Origin: Streptomyces violaceusniger
GTDB taxonomy: Bacteria; Actinomycetota; Actinomycetes; Streptomycetales; Streptomycetaceae
Length of the DNA: 64,000 nucleotides
Reading direction: 5' to 3'
NCBI GenBank assembly: GCA_005405945.1
Contig: BJHW01000001.1
Span: 6,820,001 to 6,884,000 of the forward strand
Within the stretch, counting starts at the first letter, position 1. Each line of letters starts with the position of its first letter. Position numbers and translations under genes: made by a program. Positions 1 through 8,963 of this stretch are shown here, piece by piece. Under the pieces are notes generated by a model, which was not told the origin of the DNA, did no database searches, and was given only the letters and a program-made list of their open reading frames with translations.

Positions 1-609
1 CCCGGCCGCGATCCCGGCCAGCGTGCCGCCCGTGCCCACGGCGCAGCACACCACGTCGCCCGGCCCCAGGTCGGGCAGTTCCGCGACGAGCTCCGCCGCC
101 CCGCGCGCCGCCAGGACGTTCGTACCGCCCTCCGGGAGCACGTAGGCGCGCCCCCAGCGCTCCTCCAGTGCCCGCAGGGTGCCGGGGTCGTCCTCGCCCA
201 GGCCGCGCAGCGTCTCGCGGTAGCCGGAGCGGGTGACGAAGGCCAGCTCCATGCCGTGTGCCTCGGCCCGCGCCAGCGACCAGTTGCGCGGTGCGTCGGC
301 CAGCTCGTCGCCCCGGACGACCCCGACCGTCGACAGCCCGTACGCGGCTCCCGCCGCCGCCACCGCGCGGATGTGGTTGGAGTACGCCCCGCCGAAGGTG
401 AGCAGCCGGGTGTGGCCGCCTTCGACGGCCGCGCGCAGATTCGGGGTCAGCTTGCGCCACTTGTTGCCCGGCACCAGCGGGTGGATGAGATCGTCCCGCT
501 TCAGCCTCAGCTCCACGCCCCGGTCGGCGAGCCATGGGTCGGCCGCGTCCCGTACGGGGGACGGCAGCCGGGGCCGTATCGGGCCGGTGGTGACTGGCGG
601 GCGTCTCAC
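1..609 (-). CDS. 1-aminocyclopropane-1-carboxylate deaminase / D-cysteine desulfhydrase family enzyme, 3' end off the left edge
   Basis: PLP enzyme of fold type II that would deaminate ACC or D-cysteine to a 2-oxo acid and ammonia. The visible N-terminal part reads ELRLKRDDLIHPLVPGNKWRKL-like; the GNKWRKL motif holds the PLP-binding lysine, near residue 40. Close to the left edge the glycine loop GTGGTLAGIAAG matches the phosphate-binding loop of this family. I chose the GTG at 609 because a GAGGAG ribosome site lies about 9 bases upstream; the ATG at 617 runs into a stop after three codons. The C-terminal third is outside the window. Substrate (ACC or D-Cys) cannot be decided from this part. 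Confidence 0.85.
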   Translation of the reverse strand, partial: MRRPPVTTGPIRPRLPSPVRDAADPWLADRGVELRLKRDDLIHPLVPGNKWRKLTPNLRAAVEGGHTRLLTFGGAYSNHIRAVAAAGAAYGLSTVGVVRGDELADAPRNWSLARAEAHGMELAFVTRSGYRETLRGLGEDDPGTLRALEERWGRAYVLPEGGTNVLAARGAAELVAELPDLGPGDVVCCAVGTGGTLAGIAAG

Positions 610-704
610 CTGTCCATTCTCCTCGCTGTCCCTCGTTCACCGAGCCGTGCCGCCAGTGAGCCGGGCGGACCACCGGCCGCCGGTGAGTGTTCGTCCCCAG
701 GGCG

Positions 705-1715
705 TCACAGCTCCACGATGACAGCGCCCAGATGGCGTCCTTCGGTCAGCTCGCGGAGCGCCTGGGGCGCCTGCTCGATGCCGCGCAGCCGGGCGTGCGG
801 GAAGGAGAGGGTGCCCGTGCGCAGGCCCTCGGCGAAGCGGCGGTTCCACTGGGGGATCAGGTCCAGGTGGCTGTAGAGGGCGATACCCCGCAGGGTGATG
901 TTGCGGGAGAGCAGCGAGAGCGTGTCGATCTCGGTCTTGGCGGCTTTCGTGGGGTCCGTGGCGAGCTGACTGGCCAGCGCGCCCACGATGGCGATCCGGG
1001 CGCCCGCGTTGGCGACGGCGATGGCCGCCGTCAGCTGCTCGCCGCCCACATTGTCGAAGACCGCGTCGACGCCGTCCGGGGCGGCCTCGCGCAGCTGGTC
1101 CTCGACGGGGCCCGCGCCGCGGATGACCACCGCGTCATAGCCCAGTTCGCCGATCAGCCGGTCGGCCTTCGCCCGCGAGCCGGTGGAGCCGATGACCCGG
1201 GCCGCGCCGAACTGCCGAGCGATCTGGCCCGCCAGGGAGCCCACGCCACCGGCCGCCCCCGTGACGAACACCGTGTCGCCGGACCGCACTTCGGCGCCGC
1301 GCTCGATGCCCATCAGGGCGGTGGGGCCCTGGGAGAGATAGGCGGCCGGGTCGGGCATCAGGCCCGGTTCGAGGCGGTGCGCCTGGCCCGCGTCGAGCAG
1401 TGCGTACTCGCGCCAGCCGAGCCGGTGTTCCACCAGGTCGCCGGGGGTGAGCTCGGTGCCGGGAGCGGCTACGACCTCGCCGATCGCCGGTCCGCCCAGC
1501 GGTGCCCCGAGCTCGAAGGAGTCCATCGGCACGTCGGTGTTCTCGTCCATCAGCGTGCGCATCACGGCGGCGACGCTCATATGGGTGTTGCGTACGAGGA
1601 CCTGGCCCGGTTCCGGCTCGGGGACCGGCACCTCCGCGATCTCGAAGAGGTCATCCTCGACCGGTCCCTCGGGACGGGCCGCCAGCCGGACTTCGCGGTA
1701 CGTGTGGATCGTCAT
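705..1715 (-). CDS. NADP-dependent oxidoreductase, MDR superfamily (leukotriene B4 12-hydroxydehydrogenase/YncB-like)
   Basis: Zinc-independent medium-chain reductase, 336 residues, the usual length for NADPH-dependent enone or curcumin-type reductases. It starts MTIHTYREVRLAARPEG with the typical N-terminal GroES-like fold, carries the Rossmann loop TGAAGGVGSLAGQIARQ near residue 150, and the conserved FDNVGGE motif near 200. An upstream in-frame ATG at 1739 exists, but the start at 1715 matches the family N-terminus. It diverges from the ArsR gene at 1814 across about 100 bases, so that regulator could control it. Substrate unknown. Confidence 0.88.
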   Translation of the reverse strand: MTIHTYREVRLAARPEGPVEDDLFEIAEVPVPEPEPGQVLVRNTHMSVAAVMRTLMDENTDVPMDSFELGAPLGGPAIGEVVAAPGTELTPGDLVEHRLGWREYALLDAGQAHRLEPGLMPDPAAYLSQGPTALMGIERGAEVRSGDTVFVTGAAGGVGSLAGQIARQFGAARVIGSTGSRAKADRLIGELGYDAVVIRGAGPVEDQLREAAPDGVDAVFDNVGGEQLTAAIAVANAGARIAIVGALASQLATDPTKAAKTEIDTLSLLSRNITLRGIALYSHLDLIPQWNRRFAEGLRTGTLSFPHARLRGIEQAPQALRELTEGRHLGAVIVEL

Positions 1716-1813
1716 GGACCCCAACCAAACGTGCGGCATGCGGCAAGGTCAACCGGACTCGACGCGTCGGGGAATGTTGACGCGTCGGGAATCTCCGACG
1801 TAATCTCCGGGCC

Positions 1814-2125
1814 GTGCCCACAGACGTCTTCAGCGCGCTCGCCAACCCCGTGCGCCGCAAGCTGCTCGACTGCCTCCGGGACGGCCCCCGCGCCGTCAAC
1901 GACCTCGCGGGCGAGTTCGAGCTGAGCAGACCGGCGATCTCGGAACATCTCCAGGTGCTCCGGCAGGCCCGGCTCGTACGGGAGGAGCCCCGGGGGCGGC
2001 AGCGGTACTACCACCTGGAGCCGGATCCGCTCGCCGAGGTGCACCAGTGGCTGCACCCCTTCGAGCACTACTGGCGCGCCCGGCTCCGCGCGCTGCGCGA
2101 CGTCCTCGACGAGGAGAACCCATGA
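1814..2125 (+). CDS. ArsR-family winged-helix transcriptional regulator
   Basis: 103 residues, almost entirely a winged HTH: FSALANPVRRKLLDCL (helix 1), the recognition helix SRPAISEHLQVLRQARL, and the wing QRYYHLEP. It lacks the cysteine motifs of metal-sensing ArsR proteins, so it belongs to the group paired with AHSA1/SRPBCC proteins. The GTG start fits the usual N-terminus. Its stop overlaps the ATG of the following SRPBCC gene by ATGA, a translationally coupled arrangement common for this pair. It probably represses its own operon and possibly the divergent oxidoreductase. Confidence 0.9.
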   Translation: MPTDVFSALANPVRRKLLDCLRDGPRAVNDLAGEFELSRPAISEHLQVLRQARLVREEPRGRQRYYHLEPDPLAEVHQWLHPFEHYWRARLRALRDVLDEENP

Positions 2126-2548
2126 CCGAGCCCGATGCCATCCACCGCGACCAGTTCCTGCCCCACCCCCGGCCGTCGTGTGGAAGGCCCTCACCGATCC
2201 GCGGCTCCACGCGCGGTGGTGGGCCGCGGGCGATGTGCGGGCGGAGGTCGGCCACCGCTTCACGCTCGACATGGGGTCCTGGGGGAGCAGCCCTGCGAGG
2301 TGATCGCCGTCGAGCCGGAGCGGCTGCTGAGCTACCGGTTCGCCGAGACCACCCTCGACACCACGATCACCTGGCGCCTCGAACCGGAGGGCGCCGGCAC
2401 CCGGCTCTTCCTCGAGCACGCCGGGTTCGACCTCGACTCCCCGCTGGGCAGGAAGGCGCTGGACGGCATGGGCCGCGGCTGGCCCTCGGTCCTGGAGCGC
2501 CTCGCGACGGTCCTCGCCGAACCGGAACCGGAGAACCCGGCGGGCTGA
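2122..2548 (+). pseudogene. SRPBCC/AHSA1-domain protein, two apparent frameshifts
   Basis: Activator-of-Hsp90-ATPase-like (START/SRPBCC) domain protein, about 142 residues when repaired. The reading starts MTEPDAIHRDQFLPHP, continues in a second frame AVVWKALTDPRLHARWWAAG and ends in a third frame with EQPCEVIAVEPERLLSYRF and DTTITWRLEPEGAGTRL. The two frame changes lie at a C5 run (2166-2170) and a G5 run (2281-2285); adding one base to each restores the entire conserved domain. It overlaps the ArsR stop by four bases. The positions in homopolymers make sequencing error at least as likely as a real lesion. Ligand unknown. Confidence 0.75.
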
Positions 2549-2558
2549 TCGACAAGCC

Positions 2559-3449
2559 TTACGAGAAGCGCGCCATCGCCGTCATCGTCGGCCGCAGGTT
2601 CCGTACCGCGGGCAGCCACCGCATCAGCGGCGCCAGCGCCCCGTAGTAGAAGCCCCGCCCGCGCGGCGGCGGCACCTCGCGCACGTCCGTGATCGCCGGA
2701 TGGGCCGTCCGCACCTTCGGCAGCTCACCCGCGTCCATGCCCCACGGCATGGGCGGCGCTTGATAGCCCTGCGCGGTGCGCATCTCGCCGCGCATCGTGC
2801 GGGCGCTGAACCACCGCGGCACCGCGTCGAAGACCAGCGCCCCGCCCCGGAACCGCTCGGCGCACCCCGCGATCAGGTCCTTCACCTCGGTCGGTCGCAG
2901 ATACATCAGCAGCCCCTGCGCGGTGATCAGCACCCCGCGCGCCGGATCGACCTCGTCCCGCCAGGACAGGTCGAGCGCCGAGCGGGCGAGGGTGCGCCGC
3001 CGCTCCTCGTCCGGCAGCAGCGCCCGCCGCACCTCGGCGGTCTCCGGCAGCTCCACGCACAGCCAGCGCGCCCGCCCGTTGTCCACCCGCCAGAACTGCG
3101 TCTCCAGACCCTCGGCGAGCGTGACGACCGTGCCGTCGGGATGTTCGTCGAGGAAGGCCCGTACGGCGGTGTCGAAGGTGCGGACGCGCAGCGCGTGGCC
3201 CTGCGCCAGCAGCGGGCTCGGCGTCCCGAAGGTCTCCTCGAAGGGGTAGTCGACGCGGTCGACCAGCTCCACGGCCTTGGGGTCGTCCAGCACGGTCCGC
3301 GCCCGGCGGGCCTCGGCGGCCCGCATATAGAGGTTCCACAGCAGGGTCTCGGGCACCTCGCTCAGCTCGACGCGCAGGCCGCCCTCGCCGTCCCTCGTGC
3401 CGTTCCCGTCCCCGACCCTGTTCATCGACTCCATCGCCTCCATCGCCAT
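2559..3449 (-). CDS. class I SAM-dependent methyltransferase, leucine carboxyl methyltransferase (LCMT/PPM) family
   Basis: 296 residues with the actinobacterial LCMT-like layout: ETLLWNLYMRAAEARR near the N-terminus, a degenerate SAM loop VVTLAEGLETQFWRVDNG near residue 115, an acidic WLCVELPE strand that should contact SAM, and GVLITAQGLLMYL near 190. Such proteins methylate carboxyl or hydroxyl groups of small molecules or polyketides; the substrate here is unknown. The N-terminus is Met-rich (MAMEAMESMN) and the true start could be one of these internal ATGs. A strong hairpin just upstream (3482-3521) separates it from the carnitine operon. Confidence 0.85.
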   Translation of the reverse strand: MAMEAMESMNRVGDGNGTRDGEGGLRVELSEVPETLLWNLYMRAAEARRARTVLDDPKAVELVDRVDYPFEETFGTPSPLLAQGHALRVRTFDTAVRAFLDEHPDGTVVTLAEGLETQFWRVDNGRARWLCVELPETAEVRRALLPDEERRRTLARSALDLSWRDEVDPARGVLITAQGLLMYLRPTEVKDLIAGCAERFRGGALVFDAVPRWFSARTMRGEMRTAQGYQAPPMPWGMDAGELPKVRTAHPAITDVREVPPPRGRGFYYGALAPLMRWLPAVRNLRPTMTAMARFS

Positions 3450-3481
3450 TCAACCTCACCCGATCCCCCGTCCGGAACGGC

Positions 3482-3521
3482 GAACGCCCCGGCCCCGGAC
3501 GAATCCGGGGCCGGGGCGTTC
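3482..3521. terminator. perfect 18-bp hairpin with a 4-base loop
   Basis: Bases 3482-3499 and 3504-3521 are exact reverse complements around the loop CGAA. It lies after the repaired stop of the thioesterase (3540) and before the methyltransferase start (3449), so it is a good intrinsic-type terminator for the carnitine operon. As in many Streptomyces terminators there is no long T-run. Confidence 0.8.
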
Positions 3522-3539
3522 AGGCGGTACGGCGGTCCT

Positions 3540-4012
3540 TCAACCCGCCTCGGCCGGAACCGGGCCGATCGCCCGGCCCGCCCACTCGGGGCCTTCTCGA
3601 GCAGATCCGCCAGCCGCTCCTTCACCTCGTCGGGGAACGGGGCCGAGCGGCTCTCCTTCTGGTCGATGTGGAGCGCGAGCAGCTCGGTCGTGGCCACGGG
3701 CGCGCCGTCCGGCTCGCCCACATGCATCTCGTGGGTGAACCGGACCTTCTTCTCGTCCACGCCGATGACGCGCGTACGGATGGTGAGTTCGGCGCCCTCC
3801 TCGACCTCGCTCAGATACCGGATGTGCGACTCCACGGTGTAGAGGGAGCAGCCGGTCCTGGCGCGGTAGGCGGAGTCGAGTCCGGTCTCCACCATCATCT
3901 CGTCGGTGCTGTGGCCGAAGACGAGGACGTAGAACGCCTCGCTCATATGGCCGTTGTAGTCGATCCACTCGGGACGTACGGTCTGCCGGTAGTCGGGGAG
4001 CGTGCTGCTCAC
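3540..4012 (-). CDS. cdhB: thioesterase of the carnitine operon (betainyl-CoA thioesterase type), probable C-terminal frameshift
   Basis: Hot-dog-fold acyl-CoA thioesterase of about 157 residues. The N-terminus shows VRPEWIDYNGHMSEAFY, the substrate-loop motif with the catalytic aspartate-type WxDxxGHM pattern, followed by YTVESHIRYLSEVEEG. In Pseudomonas the equivalent CdhB hydrolyses betainyl-CoA. As written the frame runs through the terminator hairpin into the next gene; one extra base in the G4 run at 3588-3591 gives EKAPEWAGRAIGPVPAEAG and a stop at 3540, just before the hairpin. It starts with GTG overlapping the cdhA stop (GTGA), so the two are coupled. Confidence 0.75.
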
Positions 4013-5021
4013 TTCTGATCTCCCGTGGTGCTGGGGGTATGTGCGATGCCGTCCGTCCCCTCGGTGCGCTGCCGCGGCAGTCGGCCAGTCGCCCGCAGGA
4101 CGTCGATGACGCCCTGGTCCCGCTCCGCGACGAGCTGCGCGATGGTACGGCTGCCCGCCGCCTCGTCACAGCCGTCGACCATGGCCGCACGCAGCGTGTC
4201 GTCCAGCTCAGGCGCCTCGAGACGGGTCCACGGAGACTTCAACGAGGGTCCGAAGTGGTCGAGCATATGTCCCATGCCTCCGTCGCCGCCCGCCAGGGCG
4301 AACGTGAGGCAGGGACCCATGAACGCCCACCTCAGCCCGGGCCCCTCGGTGATCGAGTCGTCGATCTCCTTCACCGTGGCCTCACCGTTGGCGACCATGT
4401 GCAGCGCCTCGCGCCACAGCGCCTCCTGGAGCCGGTTGGCGATGAAGCCGGGCAGCTCGCGCTCCATGGTGATCACGGACTTGCCCGCCACCTCGTAGAA
4501 GCGCGAGGCCCACTCGACCGCCGCGGCGTCGGTCCGCTCCCCGCCGACGACCTCGACCAGCGGAATGAGATACGGCGGGTTGAAGGGGTGGCCGACGACG
4601 AGGCGGCCGGGGTCGGCGGCCTCGGTCTGCATATCGGTCATCGGATAGCCGGAGGTGGAGGAGGCGATGACGATGCCGGGCGGGGCCGCCGCGTCCAGCT
4701 GGGCCAGCAGCGACCGCTTGAGCTCCAGCTTCTCGGGGGCGCTCTCCTGGACGAACTGCGCCTCGGCCACGGCCTCCTCGGCGGTCGCGGTGACGGTCAG
4801 CCGGTCGGGGGAGGCGCCGTCGGCGAGGCCGATCTGCTCCAGGGCGGGCCAGGCGGCCGCCACCAGGCGGCGCAGCTTCTCCTCGGCGTCGGGGCCGGGT
4901 CCCAGGCGGTGACGTTGTAGCCGCGCGCCAGGAAGTGGGCGACCCAGCCGCCGCCGATGACTCCGGCGCCGACGCAGGCGACGCGGCGTACCTCTTCGGG
5001 GGTGCGGGGGGATGAGGGCAT
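4009..5021 (-). CDS. cdhA: L-carnitine dehydrogenase (3-hydroxyacyl-CoA dehydrogenase family), one frameshift
   Basis: NAD-dependent oxidation of L-carnitine to 3-dehydrocarnitine. The N-terminus has the Rossmann loop GAGVIGGGWVAHFL, whose GGGW is typical of carnitine dehydrogenases, and the C-terminal part has RWAFMGPCLTFALAGGDGG plus the SSTSGYPM and GHPFNPPYLIPLVEV motifs of the 3HCDH family. The two parts are in different frames; one base added in the C4 run near 4890-4894 (DPAP-DAEEKLRRLV) joins them into about 337 residues. Second gene of the catabolic operon, 56 bases after cdhC. Likely regulated with it by the XRE-TetR protein upstream. Confidence 0.85.
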
Positions 5022-5077
5022 GGCGGTCCTAAGGGTGTGAGGGGGGAGAGGAGGAAAGGAGGGGAACCGGTGGGGGA

Positions 5078-5969
5078 CTACGCGCGGGGCTTGAGGCCCA
5101 GCCGCTGCCGCGCCTCGTCCGGCGTGGCGACCTTCGCGCCCAGCAGCTCCGTGATCTGGACCGCGCGCTCCACGAGCTGGCCGTTGGTGGCCTTGACGCC
5201 TCGGCTGAGGTAGAGGTTGTCCTCAAGACCGACCCGTACGTTCCCGCCGAGCAGGATGGACTGCGCCACCCACGGCATCTGCGTCCGGCCCAGCGCGAAG
5301 CTGGCCCACTGGGCGCCCTCGGGCAGCATGTTGACCATCGCCTGGAGCACGCCCGGATCGGCCGGGGCGCCCCACGGGATGCCCATGCACAGCTGGAAGA
5401 CGGTCGGGTCGTCCAGCAGCCCCTCGTCCAGCAGCTGCTTGGCGAACCACAGCTGCCCGGTGTCGAAGATCTCCAGCTCGGGGCGTACGCCCAGCTCCTG
5501 GATGCGCTTGGCGCCGGTGCGCAGCATGTCGGGGGTGGAGACGTAGAGGTTGCTGCCGTCGCCGAAGTTGAGCGAGCCGCAGTCCAGGGTGCAGATGTCG
5601 GGGAGCAGGTCCTCGACGTGGGGGAGCCGGTCCAGGCCGCTGACCAGGTCGGTGCCGGGGAGGTGGGTGAGCGGGTTCTCCGGGTCGATGACCAGGTCGC
5701 CGCCCATGCCCGCGGTGAGGTTGATGACGACGTCGGTGCCGGTCTCCTTGACCCGCTCCACGACCTCGCGGTAGAGCCGCGGATCGCGGGCGGGGCGCCG
5801 GTCTCGGGGTCGCGTACGTGGATGTGGACCACGGCCGCCCCGGCCTCCGCGGCCTCGACGGCGGAGCGGGCTATCTGCTCGGGGTGACGGGGACATGGGG
5901 GCTGCGGCCCACGGTGTCACCGGCGCCGGTGAGGGCACAGGTGATGATGACGCTGTCGTTCATGGGCAT
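5078..5969 (-). CDS. cdhC: 3-dehydrocarnitine cleavage enzyme (BKACE/DUF849), two frameshifts
   Basis: Zinc-dependent beta-keto acid cleavage enzyme that would split 3-dehydrocarnitine with acetyl-CoA into betainyl-CoA and acetoacetate. Three frames together give the family profile: MNDSVIITCALTGAGDT, then VVHIHVRDPETG (the HxH zinc ligands), then VVINLTAGMGGDL, FGDGSNLYVSTPD and LGGNVRVGLEDNLYLSRG. The shifts are at the C4 runs near 5881-5884 and 5792-5795, each repaired by one base. Two ATGs (5969, 5963) compete; the first has GGAG eight bases upstream. Order cdhC-cdhA-cdhB equals the cdhCAB order known in Pseudomonas. Confidence 0.85.
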
Positions 5970-6018
5970 GGGCTTCTCTCCCTCTCTCGCGGTGCACCGC
6001 ACTCTGGCGGTGCTTCAG

Positions 6019-6975
6019 CTACGGTCCTGGCTGTTCGGCGGTCGGCCCGGCCGCATCGGGGCCGGATCGGCGTGCGGTCAATTCGGTGTCCACGTACGCG
6101 TTGCAGGCGAGCTCCATGGCCTCGGCACTGGTACCGCCCCCGCCGGGCCCGGTGGCCAGCACCTGAATGGCGAGTCCGTCGATCAGCGCGGTCAGGCGCA
6201 GCGCGCTGAACTCCGGGTCGACGGCGCGGAAGACCCCCTGCGCGATGCCGCGCCGGATCACCTCGGCCACGGTCTGCCGCCACTGCCGGTAGAAGTCGGC
6301 GTGCAGCCGCCCGACGGCCGTGGACCGCGCGGCCTCGGCCCACAGGTCCATCCACACCAGCCACTGCTGCCGCTGCCGCTCGGTGTACGGCGCCTGGAGC
6401 GCGATCAGCTGCCGCAGCTCCTCGCGCGCGTCGTCGGCCTCGGCGATCCGGGCGGCGCGGCGCGCGGTGTCCTCGTCCATGCACCAGCGCACGGCGGCCT
6501 CGAGCAGCTCGGCGCGGCCCGGGAAGTGGTAGTGGATGGTGGCGGTGCTGGTGTCGCAGGCGGCGGCGATGTCGGCGACGCGTACGGCGTGGAAGCCGCG
6601 CTCGGCGATGAGCCGCACCGTTTCCCGCACGATCTGCAGCGGCCGCCCGCTGCCGGGGGGCGCGGCGGGGGCGGGCGGCCGCGGCGCCCCGGCGGCCCCG
6701 CCGACCGCACCGCCGTCCGCTCCTCCGCCGTCCGCTCCATCGGCTCCGCCGTCCGCTCCGTCGGCCGTCGTGGTGCCCAGCAGCCATCCGGCGTCCACGT
6801 TCCCGGCGTCGGCGATCCGCGCCAGCTCGGCCACGGTGAAGCGCCGGCTCCCGCTGAGCGAACGCGAGAGCTTGGACGGGTCCATCACGACCCGCCGGGC
6901 GAATTCGCGCTGGGTACAACCGGCCTCGCCGATCACCTGACGTACGCGTTCCGCCACGTCGAACTGTTGCCGCAT
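6019..6975 (-). CDS. XRE-type HTH fused to a TetR-type regulator, likely regulator of the carnitine operon
   Basis: 318 residues with two DNA-binding modules. Residues about 1-65 form a lambda-repressor-like HTH (CTQREFARRVVMDPSKLSRS). A low-complexity Asp-Gly-Ala linker follows (repeats of GADGG, residues about 70-95). Residues about 110-160 are a TetR HTH (VRVADIAAACDTSTATIHYHF) and the rest a TetR C-terminal ligand domain of the BetI-like kind. I chose the ATG at 6975 (MRQQFDVAERV) over the one at 7044, as it begins the XRE fold. The stop lies 49 bases before cdhC, so regulator and catabolic genes may share a transcript. Effector by inference: carnitine or a betaine intermediate. Confidence 0.85.
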   Translation of the reverse strand: MRQQFDVAERVRQVIGEAGCTQREFARRVVMDPSKLSRSLSGSRRFTVAELARIADAGNVDAGWLLGTTTADGADGGADGADGGGADGGAVGGAAGAPRPPAPAAPPGSGRPLQIVRETVRLIAERGFHAVRVADIAAACDTSTATIHYHFPGRAELLEAAVRWCMDEDTARRAARIAEADDAREELRQLIALQAPYTERQRQQWLVWMDLWAEAARSTAVGRLHADFYRQWRQTVAEVIRRGIAQGVFRAVDPEFSALRLTALIDGLAIQVLATGPGGGGTSAEAMELACNAYVDTELTARRSGPDAAGPTAEQPGP

Positions 6976-7163
6976 GGCCGACACCGTACGGATGTGTTGA
7001 GATAAGCGCAATGAATGCGATGACGGTGTGCCCGATTCATCCATGAATCAATGAGAATGTCACCCGGAAATTGCGATGCGAACTGACTGATGCATCAGTT
7101 GGGCTCGATGATGTTCGAATACTTCCGACTATGCTCACCGGGCGTGAGAACAGGAGAGATCGG
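6976..7163. promoter_or_regulatory. divergent promoter region with two palindromes
   Basis: Between the XRE-TetR gene and the kinase gene. It holds a perfect 14-bp palindrome ACTGATGCATCAGT at 7086-7099 and a second dyad ATTCAT-CC-ATGAAT at 7035-7048. Either is a candidate operator for the fusion regulator; both lie in an AT-richer stretch where promoters are expected. Binding is inferred. Confidence 0.5.
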
Positions 7164-8798
7164 GTGACATCGGGTGGGGACGACGTACGGCTTATCGGCG
7201 GCCGCTACCAGCTGGGCAACCGGCTCGGACGAGGCGGTATGGGCACGGTCTGGCGCGCGTACGACCAGATGCTGGCGCGCGAGGTCGCTGCCAAGGAGCT
7301 GAACGTCGCGAGCGACGACCGCGAGTACCACCGGCGGCTGCGCCGGGCGCTGAGAGAGGCACGTGCCGTCGCCCGGGTGCACCACCCGCATGTGGTGGGC
7401 GTCCATGACCTGGTCGAACACGACGACCGGCTGTGGATCGTGATGGAGCTGATCGACGGCCCCTCCCTGGCCCGCCGGATCGCGGACGACGGCCCCCTCA
7501 CGCCCCGCCACACCGCCGCCCTCGGGCTCCAGCTGCTCGGCGCGCTGGAGGCCGTGCACGCCGCCGGGGCGCTGCACCGCGACGTCAAGCCCGCCAACAT
7601 CCTGCTGCGCCGGGACGGCGGCGCCGTCCTCACCGACTTCGGCATCGCCGCCCTGGAGGACGACGAGTCGCTCACCACCACCGGCGAACTCCTCGGCTCC
7701 ATCGGCTACATGGCGCCCGAGCGGCTGACCGCGGAGGAGGTCGGCCCGCCGTCGGACCTGTGGTCGCTGGGCGCGACCCTGTCCGCGGTCGCCTCCGGCG
7801 TACCGCCCTTCCAGCGCCCCACGGGGGCCGCCGCGCTGCACGCGGTCACCTTCGCGGATCCGGTCATCCCGGAACGGGTCGGCCCGCTGCGGCCCATCGT
7901 CGAGGCCCTGCTGAACAAGTCCCCGGGCCTACGCCCGTCCGCGGCCACGGTCGGGGCAGCGCTGCGCCGCGTGGCGGACGGCGCGGAAGACCCGGGCCCC
8001 CTGCCCCCGGCGGGAGCCCCGGGCGACTTCCCGGAGCCCCCTGCGGCCACCCCCGCGAACGTGGCGGACACCCCGACGCTGACCGCGACCCCCACGGTGA
8101 CCGCGCCCCACACCCTCACCGAACCCCCGACACCGACCGCGCCCCACCCCCTCACCGGATCCCCGACCCTCGCCGGATCGCCCACCCTCGCCGGGACCCC
8201 CACCCTGGACCGGGAACCGACCGTCATCGACCAGGCGGCCGGATCGCGGCCCCCTCGACCCCGCGGCCGCGGCCGGGCCCGGACCTGGTGGTGGACGGCG
8301 GGCGCGGCGCTCGCCGTGTCGGCGCTGGCCACCGGGCTCTTCTTCGCATTCGGACCCCCGTCCGACGGCGACGGCGACGACGACGTGGCGCAGCCTCCCG
8401 CCACCACCACCAGGAAGGTGACCGTGGACGCGGCCCGCGGCTGGCAGTCCGCGACGAGCACCCCGGTCCGGAAGGGCGACAAGGTGACGGTCCGCTACAC
8501 CTCCGGCACCTGGACCGTGGACTCCGCCAACCTGCCCCTCGTCGGCCCGGTCGGCCACACCGCCGCCGACGACGAATCCCTCCGCTTCGCGCAGGACTGC
8601 AAGGTGAACCCCGACGTCCCCTTCGGCACCCTGCTGGGCCGCTACCCCGGAATCCCCGGCAACCCCCACGCCGTTGGCCGCGCCTGGCACTTCCAGGCCA
8701 CCCGCCCGGGCACCCTGCAACTCCGCGTCAACGACCGCGAGGGCTGCCTCGACGACAACAAGGGCGCCCTCACCGTCACCGTGCGGATCACCCACTGA
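7164..8798 (+). CDS. membrane Ser/Thr protein kinase with Pro/Thr linker and extracellular domain
   Basis: 544 residues. The kinase domain (about 13-275) has all key motifs: GRGGMGTVW, lysine in VAAKEL, HRDVKPANILL, DFGIAAL and MAPERL, so it should be active. Next comes a linker with about ten repeats of the type PTLTATPT (residues 300-355), then a transmembrane helix (TWWWTAGAALAVSALATGLF, about 373-395) and an outer domain of about 130 residues with a beta-rich pattern (GWQSATSTPVRKGDKVTVRY) resembling LecA/galactose-binding-like folds, and two cysteines. The GTG at 7164 has AGGAGA seven bases upstream. Two-cysteine outer domain plus linker suggests a sugar or cell-wall sensor; ligand unknown. 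Confidence 0.92.
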   Translation: MTSGGDDVRLIGGRYQLGNRLGRGGMGTVWRAYDQMLAREVAAKELNVASDDREYHRRLRRALREARAVARVHHPHVVGVHDLVEHDDRLWIVMELIDGPSLARRIADDGPLTPRHTAALGLQLLGALEAVHAAGALHRDVKPANILLRRDGGAVLTDFGIAALEDDESLTTTGELLGSIGYMAPERLTAEEVGPPSDLWSLGATLSAVASGVPPFQRPTGAAALHAVTFADPVIPERVGPLRPIVEALLNKSPGLRPSAATVGAALRRVADGAEDPGPLPPAGAPGDFPEPPAATPANVADTPTLTATPTVTAPHTLTEPPTPTAPHPLTGSPTLAGSPTLAGTPTLDREPTVIDQAAGSRPPRPRGRGRARTWWWTAGAALAVSALATGLFFAFGPPSDGDGDDDVAQPPATTTRKVTVDAARGWQSATSTPVRKGDKVTVRYTSGTWTVDSANLPLVGPVGHTAADDESLRFAQDCKVNPDVPFGTLLGRYPGIPGNPHAVGRAWHFQATRPGTLQLRVNDREGCLDDNKGALTVTVRITH

Positions 8799-8963
8799 AT
8801 CACCCACCGCATCACCCGCTGACCGGGCGGTGCGGCGCGCCCGAGCACCCGGTTCCGCGAAAAACGTGGGCACCGTGGGCAACGGGCAGGCTTGGCCGAC
8901 GCATCCTTCCGGGCGGTCCGGGCAGCAGCGCCCGGGCCACCGGCACGAAAAAGGGAGCGTCAC

